DNA of 56,336 nucleotides from Bacteroidaceae bacterium (GCA_017520935.1 JAFXEF010000031.1:1-56336), one strand, 5' to 3'. Shown: positions 1 to 10,633, numbered from the stretch's first letter. The notes: generated from the sequence alone by a model not told the origin. Translations and numbers: made by a program.

Positions 1-1267
1 GCGTTGGTCGATGGTGATAGGCTCTTCCCATTCCTCGATGGTGCCTTCGCCCCAATGGCGGAGGTTTGCCATTATGGCATCTTTGCCGCTTGCCGTTACG
101 GCAGTGCCCAATGTGGTCCACTCGCTCCAGTCCTCGGCAGGTTGCTCCCCTTCGATGGGCACGATGGTACCGAAGTAGCGCCAGGGCGCTGTAGTCTTAT
201 ATGCCTCTAAGGCAATTGCCGGCACGTGCAGAGTTGCCTTCTCGGGATAATCGAAAACGTAAGAGCCGGTGGTCGGTACCTCCTCGGCAGAACAATACAC
301 ATCAGTCAGATCAGGGCAGTAGGCAAAGACCCTATTCCCTATACTGGTTAGTCCTTCGTTCAATATGACAGTTCCCAAAGAAGTGCATCTATAGAATGCA
401 AGATCTCCGATAGCAGTAACGTTTTCAGGAATTGTCAATGAAGTTATAGACGGGCAATACGCAAAAGCATATTCCCCAATGCTTACAAGTGCACTGCCGA
501 AAGCGACAGTTGAAAGGGCTTCGCAGCCCTCAAATGTGCGATACCCGATACTCTTGACACCATTTCCTATCACAACAGACGACAAGGATTCACAATACCA
601 GAATGCTCTATCACCGATACTATCCACATTGTCAGGAATAGATATGGAAATGAGCAAATCACAATGAGAAAAGGCATCATCGCCAATACTTACGACACTC
701 TCAGGAATGATGATGGAGGCAAGATTCTCCATTTTTCGACATATGCATGCAGGAATATGCTCTACGCTGTTCCCGAAAACGAATGAGGTGATATATTCCG
801 GTTCGAATGGGAGGCAATCCTCGGCATCCATAGCCATGTTTTCGAAGAAATCGTTACATCTCTTTGCATTCCACACGATTGAGGTGAGAGAAGGGCAATA
901 ATAGAAAACTCGGTCTCCCATACTTGCTACATTCTCGGGAATTGTAATGGAGGTCAAGGATGAACACCCGCTAAACGCACTTGCACCGATATCGGTCACT
1001 CCCCTTGGTATAATAATGCTTGCAAGAGAAGAACAATCGAGAAAAGCAGCAGTACCTATTGTTTTCAAATTCTTTGGAAGAGTGATAGATTTGAGTGAAG
1101 GCACCTTGATAATTATCGGAAGTAGTAGACTGGTATGTTACCTCTACCGAGTATGGTTCACTGCTACTCGTGATGTTATAGTACAAATCACCAGACTTGA
1201 AGTCCGCTGCCCTAAGAAGGGAAGTTGCCATAACCGCGAGAAAAACTGCCAGAGTTTTCATTTTCAT
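1..1267 (-). pseudogene. BspA-like leucine-rich repeat surface protein, frameshifted, C-terminus beyond window
   Basis: The gene starts at 1267 with a signal peptide (MKMKTLAVFLAVMATSLLRA) followed by a short beta segment typical of BspA-like proteins. The reading frame shifts by one base at about 1098-1110. In the shifted frame a run of LRR_5 repeats continues without a stop to the window edge, for example SLTSITIPENVASMGDRVF, SIIIPESVVSIGDDAFSHC and SLTIPENVTAIGDLAFYRC. After the repeats a segment with YPEKATLHVP and PWRYFGTIVPIEG resembles the usual end of the LRR block, so the protein continues past position 1. Such proteins are exported and often surface-anchored. The break is either a real inactivating or phase-variable indel or a sequencing error. 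The family call is firm; the functional state is uncertain. Confidence 0.8.
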
Positions 1268-1300
1268 AAATATATAGTTTTAGGGGGAAATGATATAGGA

Positions 1301-1308
1301 CAAAGGTA
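1301..1308 (-). promoter_or_regulatory. Promoter -7 element of the LRR gene
   Basis: The minus strand reads TACCTTTG, matching the Bacteroidetes TAnnTTTG consensus, 34 bases before the start codon at 1267. Confidence 0.6.
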
Positions 1309-1343
1309 GTAAATAATTAGGAATTAGGAGTTATGAATTAAGA

Positions 1344-1850
1344 GTTTTTTCTTACATCGCGAAAGAACTGACACCGAAGGCATCTACAAAGCCACTCGCA
1401 ATAATCTGCAAGGTCTTCAAGAAATAGACAGCGGCATATCTTGAAGACCTTGCGGATTTTGCGCCTCCAGACGATTAATGTCTGCCGGTGTACCTTACAG
1501 ATACCTGCAAACGCTTCCACAAATCATGAGTGAACGAAAACAACGTTTCACCAACCAAGAAACGATGTTTTCTCTCACGCCAAGCGACGTTTGTCTGTAT
1601 CTTGCGCCAGATGTTCAATATTCCAAGACTGGCAATATTCATTTCAAGTCTGGCAATATATATTCCAAGTCTTGGAATATTACTTTTATCGAGGCATTAA
1701 TTACGTTACATCGCCGGACGACAAAGCCCTCTACAGGTCTTGTTTCGAAAGACCTGTAGGTGAAAAAATAAAGACCTACAGGTGATAAAATTTATGACCT
1801 ATAGATGCCTAAATTTGACACCTGCAGGAGGCCTTAACTTAGGCATACCG
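1344..1850. repeat. Dispersed intergenic repeat, copy 1
   Basis: This stretch shares long near-identical blocks with 34893-35038 (5' part only) and 35655-36060. It contains a perfect palindrome ATATTCCAAG/CTTGGAATAT around 1660-1680, preceded by tandem variants of a CAAGwCTGGCAATAT motif, and a second perfect hairpin CTACAGGTCTT/AAGACCTGTAG at 1731-1759. Short open frames exist on both strands but none has convincing coding character. A further partial echo (lines around 1950-2045) repeats the 'CAAACGATTAACGCCTGC' and 'ACGATGTTTTCTC' blocks. Function unknown; it may be a non-autonomous mobile or structured-RNA element. Confidence 0.75.
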
Positions 1851-2214
1851 AAGAAGCCGCTACTGATGCCTAATTTCGGCCATCACTGAAGACCAAGCCC
1901 GATCGTCAGTGATGATAAAAAATAAGATCTTTGGGAGGGGGAGGTATTGAAGGCCTTACAGGTCTTGCGCCTTCAAACGATTAACGCCTGCAGATGTCCA
2001 CAATCATGGTTGAACGGAAACGATGTTTTCTCCCACACAAAACGACGCTTTCATGATGGACTTCCGTAAAGGTAACAAAAAAAAGAAAGAAAGCCCCGAG
2101 AGAACAAACGGAGACTACACCGATAGACCACATCTATTTCCCAATAGAACACAAAAAAGGACAGAAAAGCATAAATGTATTTATAATTATATAGGGAATG
2201 CCGAAAAAAAGTCG
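1851..2214. other. Gene-free stretch upstream of pflB
   Basis: This stretch holds a degenerate second piece of the dispersed repeat (about 1950-2045) and an A-rich segment. No gene is supported. The small open frames at 2023-2259 (plus) and 2051-2236 (minus) have low-complexity Lys/Phe-rich composition and overlap the pflB promoter. Confidence 0.5.
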
Positions 2215-2222
2215 TACCTTTG
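2215..2222 (+). promoter_or_regulatory. Promoter -7 element of pflB
   Basis: TACCTTTG matches the Bacteroidetes -7 consensus, 75 bases before the pflB start, giving a leader of about 70 nt. Confidence 0.6.
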
Positions 2223-2296
2223 TACCCGAAAAACAAGAACAGGGACTCATATAATATAGAGGTTAGAAAAAGAACATATATAAAATCTATTCAGAA

Positions 2297-4519
2297 ATGG
2301 AACAAAACTTCATCAACGGACTTTGGAACAAGGAAATCAACGTAAGTGATTTCGTAAGTACCAACATCGCCCCTTACACGGGTGACGCCTCATTCTTGCA
2401 AGGCCCCACAGTGCGCACGACCAACCTTTGGAACCTCTGCCTGAAGGCTCTTGAGGAGGAGCGCAACAATGGTGGTGTACGCGCGCTCGACAACGTGACC
2501 GTATCTACCATCACCTCACACAAGGCAGGTTACATCGACCAGGAGAACGAGCTCATCGTAGGTCTCCAGACTGACGAGCTTCTGAAGCGCTCCATCAAGC
2601 CCTTCGGCGGTATCAATGTGGTAGCCAAGGCTTGCCGCGAGAATGGCCTCGAGGTGGACGATAAGGTAAAGGATATCTTCACACACTACCGCAAGACACA
2701 CAACGACGGTGTGTTCGATGCCTACACCGACGAAATCCGCTCGTTCCGTTCATTGGGCTTCCTCACCGGTCTGCCCGACAACTACGCCCGTGGCCGTATC
2801 ATCGGTGACTATCGTCGTCTGGCTCTCTACGGTATCGACCGCTTGATCGAGGCTAAGGAGGAGGACAAGCGCAACATCAATGGCCCGATGACCGATGCCA
2901 ACATCCGTCTTCGCGAAGAGGTGACAGAGCAGATCAAAGCTCTCAAGGAGATTAAGATAATGGGTGAGTACTACGGTCTCGACCTCAGCCGTCCCGCCAC
3001 ATCAGCTCAGGAGGCTGTACAGTGGGTATACATGGCCTACCTCGCTGCTGTAAAGGAACAGGACGGTGCAGCCATGTCGCTTGGTAACGTATCTTCGTTC
3101 CTCGACATCTTCATTGAGTACGATTTGGCCCACGGCAAGATCAACGAGGTATTCGCCCAGGAGCTCATCGACCAGTTTGTCATCAAGCTCCGCATGGTAC
3201 GCCACCTCCGCATGCAGTCATACAACGACATCTTTGCCGGTGACCCCACATGGGTAACCGAGGCTATCGGCGGTCGCTTCAACGACGGTCGCACCAAGGT
3301 GACCAAGACCTCGTTCCGTTTCCTCCAGACACTCTACAACCTCGGCCCGAGCCCCGAACCCAACTTGACCATCCTCTGGAGTCCACAGCTCCCCGAGGGC
3401 TTCAAGGAGTTCTGTGCCAAGGTATCTGTTGACACCAGCTCTATCCAGTACGAGAACGACAACCTGATGCGTGAGGTGCGCAACTGCGACGACTACGGTA
3501 TCGCATGCTGCGTATCATACCAGGCTATCGGTAAGCAGATCCAGTTCTTTGGTGCCCGCGCCAACCTGGCCAAGGCTCTCTTGCTCGCCATCAACGGCGG
3601 TCGTTGCGAGAATACCGGTACCGTAATGGTGAAGGGTATCCCCGTACTCACCAGCGACGAGCTGAAGTTCGAGGAGGTAATGGCCAACTACAAGAAGGTA
3701 CTCACAGAGATTGCCCGCGTATACAACGAGGCGATGAATATCATCCACTACATGCACGACAAGTACTACTACGAGAAGGCACAGATGGCATTCATCGACA
3801 CCAACCCCCGTATCAACTTGGCATACGGTGTGGCAGGTCTCTCTATCGCTCTCGACTCGCTCTCTGCTATCCGTTATGCAAAGGTTACAGCCAAGCGCAA
3901 CGAGATTGGCCTCACCGAGGCGTTTGATATCCAGGGCGAGTTCCCCTGCTTCGGTAACAACGATGACCGCGTAGACCAGCTCGGCGTAGACCTCGTATAC
4001 TACTTCTCTGAAGAGTTGAAGAAGCTTCCCGTATACAAGAACGCACGTCCTACCCTCTCACTCCTCACCATCACCTCAAACGTGATGTACGGAAAGAAGA
4101 CAGGTGCTACCCCCGACGGTCGCGCCAAGGGTATCCCCTTCGCACCGGGTGCCAACCCCATGCACGGACGCGACAAGAACGGTGCCATTGCATCGCTCAG
4201 CTCAGTGGCCAAGCTCCGCTACCGCGACTCACAGGACGGTATCTCCAACACCTTCTCCATCATACCGAAGTCACTCGGTCCCACACCCGAGGAGCGTGTT
4301 GAGAACCTCGTGACCATGATGGACGGCTACTTCACCAAGGGTGCTCACCACCTCAACGTGAACGTGCTCAACCGCGAGATGCTGATGGATGCCATGGAGC
4401 ACCCCGAGAAGTATCCGCAGCTCACCATCCGCGTATCGGGCTATGCCGTTAACTTCATCAAGCTGAGCCGCGAGCATCAGTTGGAGGTTATCAGCCGTTC
4501 GTTCCACGAGAGAATGTAA
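2297..4519 (+). CDS. pflB: Formate C-acetyltransferase (pyruvate formate-lyase)
   Basis: This is a glycyl-radical enzyme that cleaves pyruvate with CoA to acetyl-CoA and formate in the anaerobic cytoplasm. It has 740 residues, close to the 760 of E. coli PflB. The adjacent active-site cysteines are Cys404-Cys405 in GIACCVS, and the radical glycine is Gly715 in RVSGYAVNF near the C-terminus, the expected spacing. The sequence opens with [20 protein letters not shown], aligning with the N-terminus of true PFL rather than glycerol or choline lyases. The activase gene pflA follows 136 bp downstream, in the usual order. Codon use is strongly biased, as in a highly expressed gene. Confidence 0.98.
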   Translation: MEQNFINGLWNKEINVSDFVSTNIAPYTGDASFLQGPTVRTTNLWNLCLKALEEERNNGGVRALDNVTVSTITSHKAGYIDQENELIVGLQTDELLKRSIKPFGGINVVAKACRENGLEVDDKVKDIFTHYRKTHNDGVFDAYTDEIRSFRSLGFLTGLPDNYARGRIIGDYRRLALYGIDRLIEAKEEDKRNINGPMTDANIRLREEVTEQIKALKEIKIMGEYYGLDLSRPATSAQEAVQWVYMAYLAAVKEQDGAAMSLGNVSSFLDIFIEYDLAHGKINEVFAQELIDQFVIKLRMVRHLRMQSYNDIFAGDPTWVTEAIGGRFNDGRTKVTKTSFRFLQTLYNLGPSPEPNLTILWSPQLPEGFKEFCAKVSVDTSSIQYENDNLMREVRNCDDYGIACCVSYQAIGKQIQFFGARANLAKALLLAINGGRCENTGTVMVKGIPVLTSDELKFEEVMANYKKVLTEIARVYNEAMNIIHYMHDKYYYEKAQMAFIDTNPRINLAYGVAGLSIALDSLSAIRYAKVTAKRNEIGLTEAFDIQGEFPCFGNNDDRVDQLGVDLVYYFSEELKKLPVYKNARPTLSLLTITSNVMYGKKTGATPDGRAKGIPFAPGANPMHGRDKNGAIASLSSVAKLRYRDSQDGISNTFSIIPKSLGPTPEERVENLVTMMDGYFTKGAHHLNVNVLNREMLMDAMEHPEKYPQLTIRVSGYAVNFIKLSREHQLEVISRSFHERM

Positions 4520-4530
4520 TGGCCCCCTTC

Positions 4531-4547
4531 CCCCTCCCAAGGAGGGG
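4531..4547. repeat. CCCCTCC-NNN-GGAGGGG hairpin 1
   Basis: A perfect 7-bp inverted repeat with loop CAA lies 11 bases after the pflB stop. The same stem with other loops occurs at 4611-4627 and 15411-15427. Confidence 0.7.
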
Positions 4548-4610
4548 TGACTTGGATACTATGAATAAAAACAACTAAAACATGCCTCTTGCACCCGCTG
4601 AGTCGGAAAG

Positions 4611-4627
4611 CCCCTCCTCGGGAGGGG
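4611..4627. repeat. CCCCTCC-NNN-GGAGGGG hairpin 2
   Basis: Same 7-bp stem as at 4531 with loop TCG, followed by GTGGGGAGG. It ends 28 bases upstream of the pflA start, so it lies in the pflB-pflA intercistronic RNA. Confidence 0.7.
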
Positions 4628-4655
4628 TGGGGAGGCCGCCATTTATTAAGTAAGA

Positions 4656-5381
4656 ATGATAAACGTACACTCCTACGAAAGTATGGGGACATTCGACGGG
4701 CCGGGTCTCCGGCTCGTCGTTTTCCTCCAAGGCTGTCCCTTCCGTTGTCTCTATTGTGCCAACCCTGACACCATTGACCTGAATGGAGGTAAGGCTACAC
4801 GTCCCGAAGAAATTGTCGATATGGCCGTGAGCCAAATCCCCTTCTTCGGTAAGCGGGGCGGGGTCACCTTCTCGGGCGGAGAGCCCACCGTACAGGCCGA
4901 AGCCCTCGTGCCCATCGTGCGTGACCTCAAGAGCCACGGCATACACACCTGCATAGACACGAATGGCGGCGTGTGGAATAAGCATGTAGAGGAGCTGATG
5001 GGCGAGATTGACCTTGTGCTCCTCGACATCAAGCAGTTCAACCCCGAACGTCACCGCCAACTCACCGGCCGTAGCAATGAGCAGACTCTGCGCACTGCCG
5101 CTTGGCTCGAGGAGCATGAGCATCCCTTCTGGCTACGCTATGTACTCGTGCCCGGATACAGCGATATGGAAGAGGACATCCGCGCCCTCGGCGAAGCCCT
5201 CGGCCACTACAAGCAGATACAGCGTGTAGAGATACTTCCCTACCACCGCTTTGGTGTACACAAGTGGGAAGCTATGGGCTGGAAATACGAACTCGAAGAG
5301 GTGAAAGAAAACACACAGGAGCAACTCCAGCGTGCCGAGCAGCTCTTCAGCGAATATTTCTCCACCGTTATTGTCAACTAA
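4656..5381 (+). CDS. pflA: Pyruvate formate-lyase activating enzyme
   Basis: This radical-SAM enzyme installs the glycyl radical on PflB. The [4Fe-4S]-binding CxxxCxxC motif is Cys27-Cys31-Cys34 in GCPFRCLYC, preceded by GTFDGPGLR, which is diagnostic of PFL activases. FSGGEP is the SAM-binding GGE motif. The 241-residue length is normal (E. coli 246). It is encoded directly after pflB, separated by two GC-rich hairpins that could modulate relative expression. The start is an ATG; the N-terminus aligns with the family start. Confidence 0.97.
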   Translation: MINVHSYESMGTFDGPGLRLVVFLQGCPFRCLYCANPDTIDLNGGKATRPEEIVDMAVSQIPFFGKRGGVTFSGGEPTVQAEALVPIVRDLKSHGIHTCIDTNGGVWNKHVEELMGEIDLVLLDIKQFNPERHRQLTGRSNEQTLRTAAWLEEHEHPFWLRYVLVPGYSDMEEDIRALGEALGHYKQIQRVEILPYHRFGVHKWEAMGWKYELEEVKENTQEQLQRAEQLFSEYFSTVIVN

Positions 5382-5400
5382 AAAGATAAAACCCGACATA

Positions 5401-6267
5401 ATGAAAACACACCGACACCACACACTGAAAGCTTGGATAGCTACACTGCTGACTACTTTCTCACTATGTGCTACCGCCCAGCAGAAAATAGAACTGTCCG
5501 TATGGCCCGATGGATCGCCCAACACGAACGGTATCACCGAACAGGAAACAGAGAAGCGTGCCAACCGCCCCACAAACGTCAGTTCACCCACCCTTACCGT
5601 ATATGTAGCCAAGCAGCCTAACGGAAAAGCCATCGTGGCTTGCCCTGGGGGGGGATACGTACATTTAGCCATGGATCATGAAGGGCACGATATGGCAGCC
5701 TGGATGAATGCCCAAGGCATCACATACGCCGTACTCAAATATCGTATGCCCAACGAGCATCACGAGATTCCGCTGAGCGATGCATTGCAAGCGATACGTA
5801 TCATGCGTGAGCATAGCAAGGAATGGGGGATCGACAAGGTTGGCATCATGGGTTCGTCAGCTGGTGGACACCTTGCCAGCACGGCGGCGACTCACTTCAC
5901 CGAAGAGTCACGCCCCGATTTCCAGATACTGTTCTACCCCGTTATCAGTATGGACCTGGGTATCTGCCACAAGGGGTCGCGCGAACGGCTTATCGGCAAG
6001 AATCCAAGTGACGAGCTGATAGAGCTGTACAGCAATGAGCTGCAGGTGACACCACAAACACCGCCGGCCTTCATCATGCACAGCAGCGATGACCGCGTGG
6101 TTCCCGTGGAAAATAGTATAAGGTATTACCAGGCATTGGTAAAAAACAATGTCCCGGCATCGCTGCACTGCTATCCTACCGGTGGACATGGTTGGGGATA
6201 TAACGACAGTTTCAAATACAAGCGCCAATGGACTGGCGAACTGGAAAAATGGTTACGCGATTTGTAA
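5401..6267 (+). CDS. Secreted alpha/beta-hydrolase, probable carbohydrate acetyl esterase
   Basis: The protein has 288 residues with an N-terminal signal peptide (about residues 1-27, ending SLCATAQQ). It has the layout of the esterase/lipase family seen in Bacteroides xylan esterases: an oxyanion motif CPGGGY, nucleophile Ser153 in GSSAG, a late SDDRVVP segment with the acid and GGHGWG with the catalytic His. I chose the ATG at 5401 because it begins a clean signal peptide; an upstream in-frame TTG would add an unlikely hydrophilic extension. It follows pflA by 19 bp and may be cotranscribed, though no metabolic link is evident. Substrate is inferred from family resemblance only. Confidence 0.82.
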   Translation: MKTHRHHTLKAWIATLLTTFSLCATAQQKIELSVWPDGSPNTNGITEQETEKRANRPTNVSSPTLTVYVAKQPNGKAIVACPGGGYVHLAMDHEGHDMAAWMNAQGITYAVLKYRMPNEHHEIPLSDALQAIRIMREHSKEWGIDKVGIMGSSAGGHLASTAATHFTEESRPDFQILFYPVISMDLGICHKGSRERLIGKNPSDELIELYSNELQVTPQTPPAFIMHSSDDRVVPVENSIRYYQALVKNNVPASLHCYPTGGHGWGYNDSFKYKRQWTGELEKWLRDL

Positions 6268-6328
6268 GCTAATAGGATACAACAACAAAAATTTCCACAT
6301 CCATACTCGGCAAACCACAAAAATACAT

Positions 6329-6336
6329 TAACTTTG
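6329..6336 (+). promoter_or_regulatory. Promoter -7 element of the DPP IV gene
   Basis: TAACTTTG matches TAnnTTTG, 29 bases before the start codon at 6366. Confidence 0.6.
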
Positions 6337-6365
6337 CTTCTTCAAAGTATAGTACAATCGAAGTT

Positions 6366-8582
6366 ATGATAAAGAAGTTACTTATGACCCTCGCAGCAGG
6401 GGTATTGATGATGCAGGGCGCATCGGCTGCTGAGCAACTCGACATCCGTAAGATCACCAACGGCACCTATAGCGCCCATGGTGTGGGAGGCATGCGCTCA
6501 ATGAACGACGGCGAGCACTACATGATGATTGGCGGTGGTGGCACTTGCCTCGTACGATATGCCTTCAAGACGGGTGAGGTGGTAGACACGCTCTTCTCCG
6601 TCGACAATACCCGCGGGTGCGACTTCAAGCGCTTTGACGGCTACATCATGTCGCCTGCAGAGGACCGCATACTGATACAAACAAAGACCAAGCCTATCTA
6701 CCGCCGTTCGTTCACGGCCGAGTACTATATATACGATGTGAAGAACAAGAAGATGACTCCCCTCTCGGCCGGCGGTCCGCAACAGGTACCCTCGTTCTCG
6801 CCCGACGGCAAAATGGTAGCGTTCGTGCGCGACAACAACATACATCTGGTGAAGCTGATGTTCAACAACAGCGAGTCACAGGTAACCACCGACGGAAAGT
6901 TCAACGAAGTGCTCAACGGTATCCCCGACTGGGTATACGAGGAGGAGTTCACGATGAACAAATGCTATGAGTTCAGTGCCGACAGCAAGATGATAGCCTA
7001 TGTCAAGAGCGTAGAGAGCCACGTGCCCTCCTTCTCTTTCACCATGTACCGTGGCATGGCACCCAGCTATGAGGACAACGCCCTGTATCCCGGTGCCTAT
7101 ACCTATAAATACCCACTGCCCGGTGTGGACAACTCGAAGGTGAGCGTACACACCTTTGACATCAAGTCGATGGTGACCCGGCAGATTGACCTCCAGATTG
7201 ATGAGGAGGACTACATCCCCCGCATTCACTTCACCTCCGACCCCGAGAAGTTAGCCATCATAACACTCAACCGGCATCAGAACCGCATGGACATGTACAT
7301 GGCCAACCCACGCTCTACCGTATGCAAACTGGTGCTGCGTGAAGAGTCGCCTACCTACATCAACGAGCCTACCTATCAGGACATACGCTTCTACCCCAAC
7401 AACTTCATCCTGCAGAGCCAGCGCAACAACTACAATCACCTGTACTTGTACAACCTCAACGGTCAGCTCGTAAAGCAGCTCACCGACGGCGATTATGAAG
7501 TGACCAACTTCTACGGATGGGACGAGAAGACGGGCGACCTCTACTACCAGAGCAATGAGCCAAGTCCACTGCGTCGAGCCATATACCACATTAACAAAAA
7601 GGGCAAGAAGACACGGCTCACATCCGAGACCGGGACGAGCGATGCTACCTTCAGCAAGAACCTGCAGAACTTCGTGCACACCCACTCCGACATCTATACC
7701 CCACCCGTCATCACCATTGAGAACGTCAAGGGCAAAGTGATGAAGACCCTCGTCGACAACAAGGCATTGGCCGAGAAACTCAATCAACCCGGCATGCCCT
7801 CAAAGGAGTTCTTCCAGTTCACCACCTCTAACGGCACCATACTCAACGGCTGGATGGTGAAACCAAGCGACAATTCACAATCGACAAATGACAAATATCC
7901 CGTCATCATGTACCAATACAGCGGACCTGGCTCACAAGAGGTGCTCGACAGTTGGCGCACCGGCTTCTACGGCGGCACGCTATGGGAGAGTTTCTTGGCA
8001 CAGCAGGGCTATATTGTGGTATGCGTGGATGGACGTGGCACGGGCGGTCGTGGTGCCAAATTCAAGAACTGCACCTATCTGCAGCTCGGATTGCTCGAAG
8101 CTGAAGACCAAGTAGAGACAGCCAAGTACCTCGCCACCCTACCCGATGTAGACAAGAGCCGTATTGGCATCTGGGGATGGAGTTTCGGGGGCTACAACAC
8201 GCTGATGTCGATGTCATCGGGCGAACCCGTCTTCAAGGCCGGTATTGCCGTAGCACCCCCTACCTATTGGAAGTACTACGACTCCGTGTATACCGAACGT
8301 TTCATGCGCACTCCGCAAGAAAATGGCGATAACTACGAGAAGACCTCACCCATCAACCATGCCGCCGACCTCAACGGCAGCCTGCTCCTCATGCATGGCA
8401 TGGCCGATGACAATGTACACGTGCGCAACAGTATGGAATATGCCGAAGCCTTGGTGCAAGCCGACAAGCAGTTTGACATGTTCTACTACACCAACCGCAA
8501 CCACAGCATCTACGGAGGCAACACCCGTTACCACATCTTCACCAAGATGCTGAACTTCTGGAACGAGAGACTTAAAAAATAA
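6366..8582 (+). CDS. Dipeptidyl peptidase IV family serine peptidase (S9B)
   Basis: The 738-residue exported peptidase begins with a signal peptide ending around GASAAEQ. The N-terminal two thirds form the beta-propeller (DPPIV_N) with the Glu-rich motif DWVYEEEF (Glu192-194) that binds the substrate amino terminus in DPP IV. The C-terminal S9 catalytic domain has nucleophile Ser606 in GWSFGG, an Asp in HGMADDNVH (681-682) and His713 in RNHSIYGG. It removes Xaa-Pro (or Xaa-Ala) dipeptides, or tripeptides in the related prolyl tripeptidyl peptidases, from oligopeptides in the periplasm. It has its own promoter element upstream. Confidence 0.93.
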   Translation: MIKKLLMTLAAGVLMMQGASAAEQLDIRKITNGTYSAHGVGGMRSMNDGEHYMMIGGGGTCLVRYAFKTGEVVDTLFSVDNTRGCDFKRFDGYIMSPAEDRILIQTKTKPIYRRSFTAEYYIYDVKNKKMTPLSAGGPQQVPSFSPDGKMVAFVRDNNIHLVKLMFNNSESQVTTDGKFNEVLNGIPDWVYEEEFTMNKCYEFSADSKMIAYVKSVESHVPSFSFTMYRGMAPSYEDNALYPGAYTYKYPLPGVDNSKVSVHTFDIKSMVTRQIDLQIDEEDYIPRIHFTSDPEKLAIITLNRHQNRMDMYMANPRSTVCKLVLREESPTYINEPTYQDIRFYPNNFILQSQRNNYNHLYLYNLNGQLVKQLTDGDYEVTNFYGWDEKTGDLYYQSNEPSPLRRAIYHINKKGKKTRLTSETGTSDATFSKNLQNFVHTHSDIYTPPVITIENVKGKVMKTLVDNKALAEKLNQPGMPSKEFFQFTTSNGTILNGWMVKPSDNSQSTNDKYPVIMYQYSGPGSQEVLDSWRTGFYGGTLWESFLAQQGYIVVCVDGRGTGGRGAKFKNCTYLQLGLLEAEDQVETAKYLATLPDVDKSRIGIWGWSFGGYNTLMSMSSGEPVFKAGIAVAPPTYWKYYDSVYTERFMRTPQENGDNYEKTSPINHAADLNGSLLLMHGMADDNVHVRNSMEYAEALVQADKQFDMFYYTNRNHSIYGGNTRYHIFTKMLNFWNERLKK

Positions 8583-8626
8583 CGAATCATTTATACCAAG
8601 AAAAACACATCCTATCAGTTAGAACT

Positions 8627-10633
8627 ATGAAAAGTAAATTTACCAACAGCATTGCGAGAAAGAGCATAGCACTGCTATCAGCCTGTATCATCGGAGCATG
8701 TGCCGAGCAAATTGACGAAGGTGCCCGCTACACATTCACAGGAGACACCGTCGCCAGCTATTTGGAGAAGAATGAAGAGACTTTCAGTAGCTTCATCGAA
8801 GTGGCCAAACGCGGTGGACGCTTCTCGGTGCTTGCAGCCTACGGCCAATACACCTGCTTTGCCCCCACCAACGAAGCTTTCGACCGTTTCTTATATGTAG
8901 AAGACTCGCTATACAGAACAACCGGCAAGTTCAAGGGTATCGACTCTCCACGTCTCGAAGACCTGTCAGACTCCATGTGTATAGTGCTCTCACAAACCCA
9001 TATCGTACCTGCCGCATATTTGACTACAGACCTATACGAAGGAGTTATCCCTACACAGAACTTTAACGACCGCTATCTCGTAATAAGCTTCGATACTGAC
9101 GAGAATAACTACGGAACAATCAGCGTCAACAACTCACTAATCGTAACAGGTGATACCGAGGTTGAGAACGGTGTTGTCCACGTAGTAAAGGATGTAGTAA
9201 ACCCATCATCCAATGTATTGCCACAGCAAATCGAAAGCCACCCTTACCTCAGCATCTTCTCCGAGGCGCTGAAGGCTACCGGGTTAGAAGATTCTCTGCA
9301 GCTATACAAAGACTATAGCTATACCGATGGTGACAAGACGATACAACGGTACGATGGCACCGGCTATTGTAACTATCCCGCCAACCGCTATTTCAAGTAC
9401 ACCGCATTCGTGGAGACTGATGACACCTACCGCAAATATGGTATCGAGAACCTTGACGACTTGAAGGCCTTTGCCGAGAAATGGTACGGAACAGAAGACA
9501 GCGACAACCCAAAGAGCCGCAACAATGCCCTCAACAAGTTCATATCATATCACTTGCTCGACCGTGAAGTAGCCTACAACCGCTTGGTATGCTACAACAT
9601 CAAGAACGATTATTACAACTCTGAAATCAACTTCAAGAAAAATGCCGACCGCTACGAGTACTACGAAAGCATGCTCAAGCACACATTATTCAAAGTAATC
9701 AAGAAGCTGAGCAGCACCGAGCATAGTCCATTTCTATATCTCAATTTCAGTGATCGCCCTACCATTTATCCCGAGATGAACGACCATCTCAACATCAAGA
9801 TTCTATCGGCCACAGAGGTCAAGGATTTGAGTGAAGAGTACAAGGAGTTCAATCCCAGTGCCATCAACGGTACGATACACATTATAGACAAGATATTGGT
9901 ATATAACGAAGATGAAATGGCCGGTAATGTAATGAATGAGCGTTTGCGTTTCGATGTAGCCTCACTCATGTCAGAGCTTACGAACAACGGTATCCGCCTA
10001 TGCCCTCGCGGAGCAGCAGGTAATACCAACGGAAGCGAGTTCTTCATTCCCACCAACTATTGTAAATACTACAAATCGTATAACGAAGAGAGCCGCTTGT
10101 ACTACCTCACCGCCAATACTGGATGGTGTGATTATCAAGGTGACGAGTTCATTGCCATCGGAGCTTATGACTTTGCCTACCGTATCCCCCCCGTACCCGA
10201 AGGTACCTACGAGATACGCTTGGCCTATACGGGTTGGCCCACACGTGGTATTGCACAGTTCTACTTCGATGGAGAAGTTACAGGAATTCCTGTAGACCTC
10301 CGCTACAAAGGCAACGATACAGGTTCTCCAGTGGGTTGGGTTAAAGATTCTAACACTGACGACAACGGAAAAGCCAACGACAAGGCAATGCGTAACCGTG
10401 GCTACATGAAAGGCCCCAGCATCTATACCTATGGTGGAAATCTCGCCGCACGCGACTACGAAGGAGCATTGCGCAAGATCATCACCACCAAATATCTCAC
10501 CAAGGGCGACCATTGGATACGCATCAAGAACGTAATGGAAGACGACAATGGGTACTACCAGTTCATGCACGACTACATTGAAATAGTTCCCATGACAGTC
10601 ATCAGAAACGAGGAAGGCGAAGACAGACTATAA
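8627..10633 (+). CDS. Fasciclin (FAS1) domain lipoprotein
   Basis: The protein has 668 residues. A lipobox with Cys25 (IIGAC) indicates an outer- or inner-membrane lipoprotein. Residues about 40-200 show a FAS1 domain (YTCFAPTNEAFDRFL is the classic FAS1 box), and a second more diverged FAS1-like segment follows at about 205-425, ending in a GTIHIIDKILVYNEDEM type strand. The C-terminal 230 residues form a separate beta-rich region (YEIRLAYTGW, DHWIRIKNV, MHDYIEIVP) that resembles a carbohydrate-binding sandwich; this last point is inference. Such proteins often lie in polysaccharide-utilisation loci, but no SusC/SusD pair is seen here. The neighbour 56 bp downstream is a glycosyltransferase. 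Confidence 0.8.
   Translation: MKSKFTNSIARKSIALLSACIIGACAEQIDEGARYTFTGDTVASYLEKNEETFSSFIEVAKRGGRFSVLAAYGQYTCFAPTNEAFDRFLYVEDSLYRTTGKFKGIDSPRLEDLSDSMCIVLSQTHIVPAAYLTTDLYEGVIPTQNFNDRYLVISFDTDENNYGTISVNNSLIVTGDTEVENGVVHVVKDVVNPSSNVLPQQIESHPYLSIFSEALKATGLEDSLQLYKDYSYTDGDKTIQRYDGTGYCNYPANRYFKYTAFVETDDTYRKYGIENLDDLKAFAEKWYGTEDSDNPKSRNNALNKFISYHLLDREVAYNRLVCYNIKNDYYNSEINFKKNADRYEYYESMLKHTLFKVIKKLSSTEHSPFLYLNFSDRPTIYPEMNDHLNIKILSATEVKDLSEEYKEFNPSAINGTIHIIDKILVYNEDEMAGNVMNERLRFDVASLMSELTNNGIRLCPRGAAGNTNGSEFFIPTNYCKYYKSYNEESRLYYLTANTGWCDYQGDEFIAIGAYDFAYRIPPVPEGTYEIRLAYTGWPTRGIAQFYFDGEVTGIPVDLRYKGNDTGSPVGWVKDSNTDDNGKANDKAMRNRGYMKGPSIYTYGGNLAARDYEGALRKIITTKYLTKGDHWIRIKNVMEDDNGYYQFMHDYIEIVPMTVIRNEEGEDRL

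Noticed and set aside
1338..1520. 60-codon minus-strand frame in the dispersed repeat
   Set aside because: A related frame occurs in copy 3 but the frames diverge at both ends and overlap hairpins, so I treat the block as a repeat rather than a gene.
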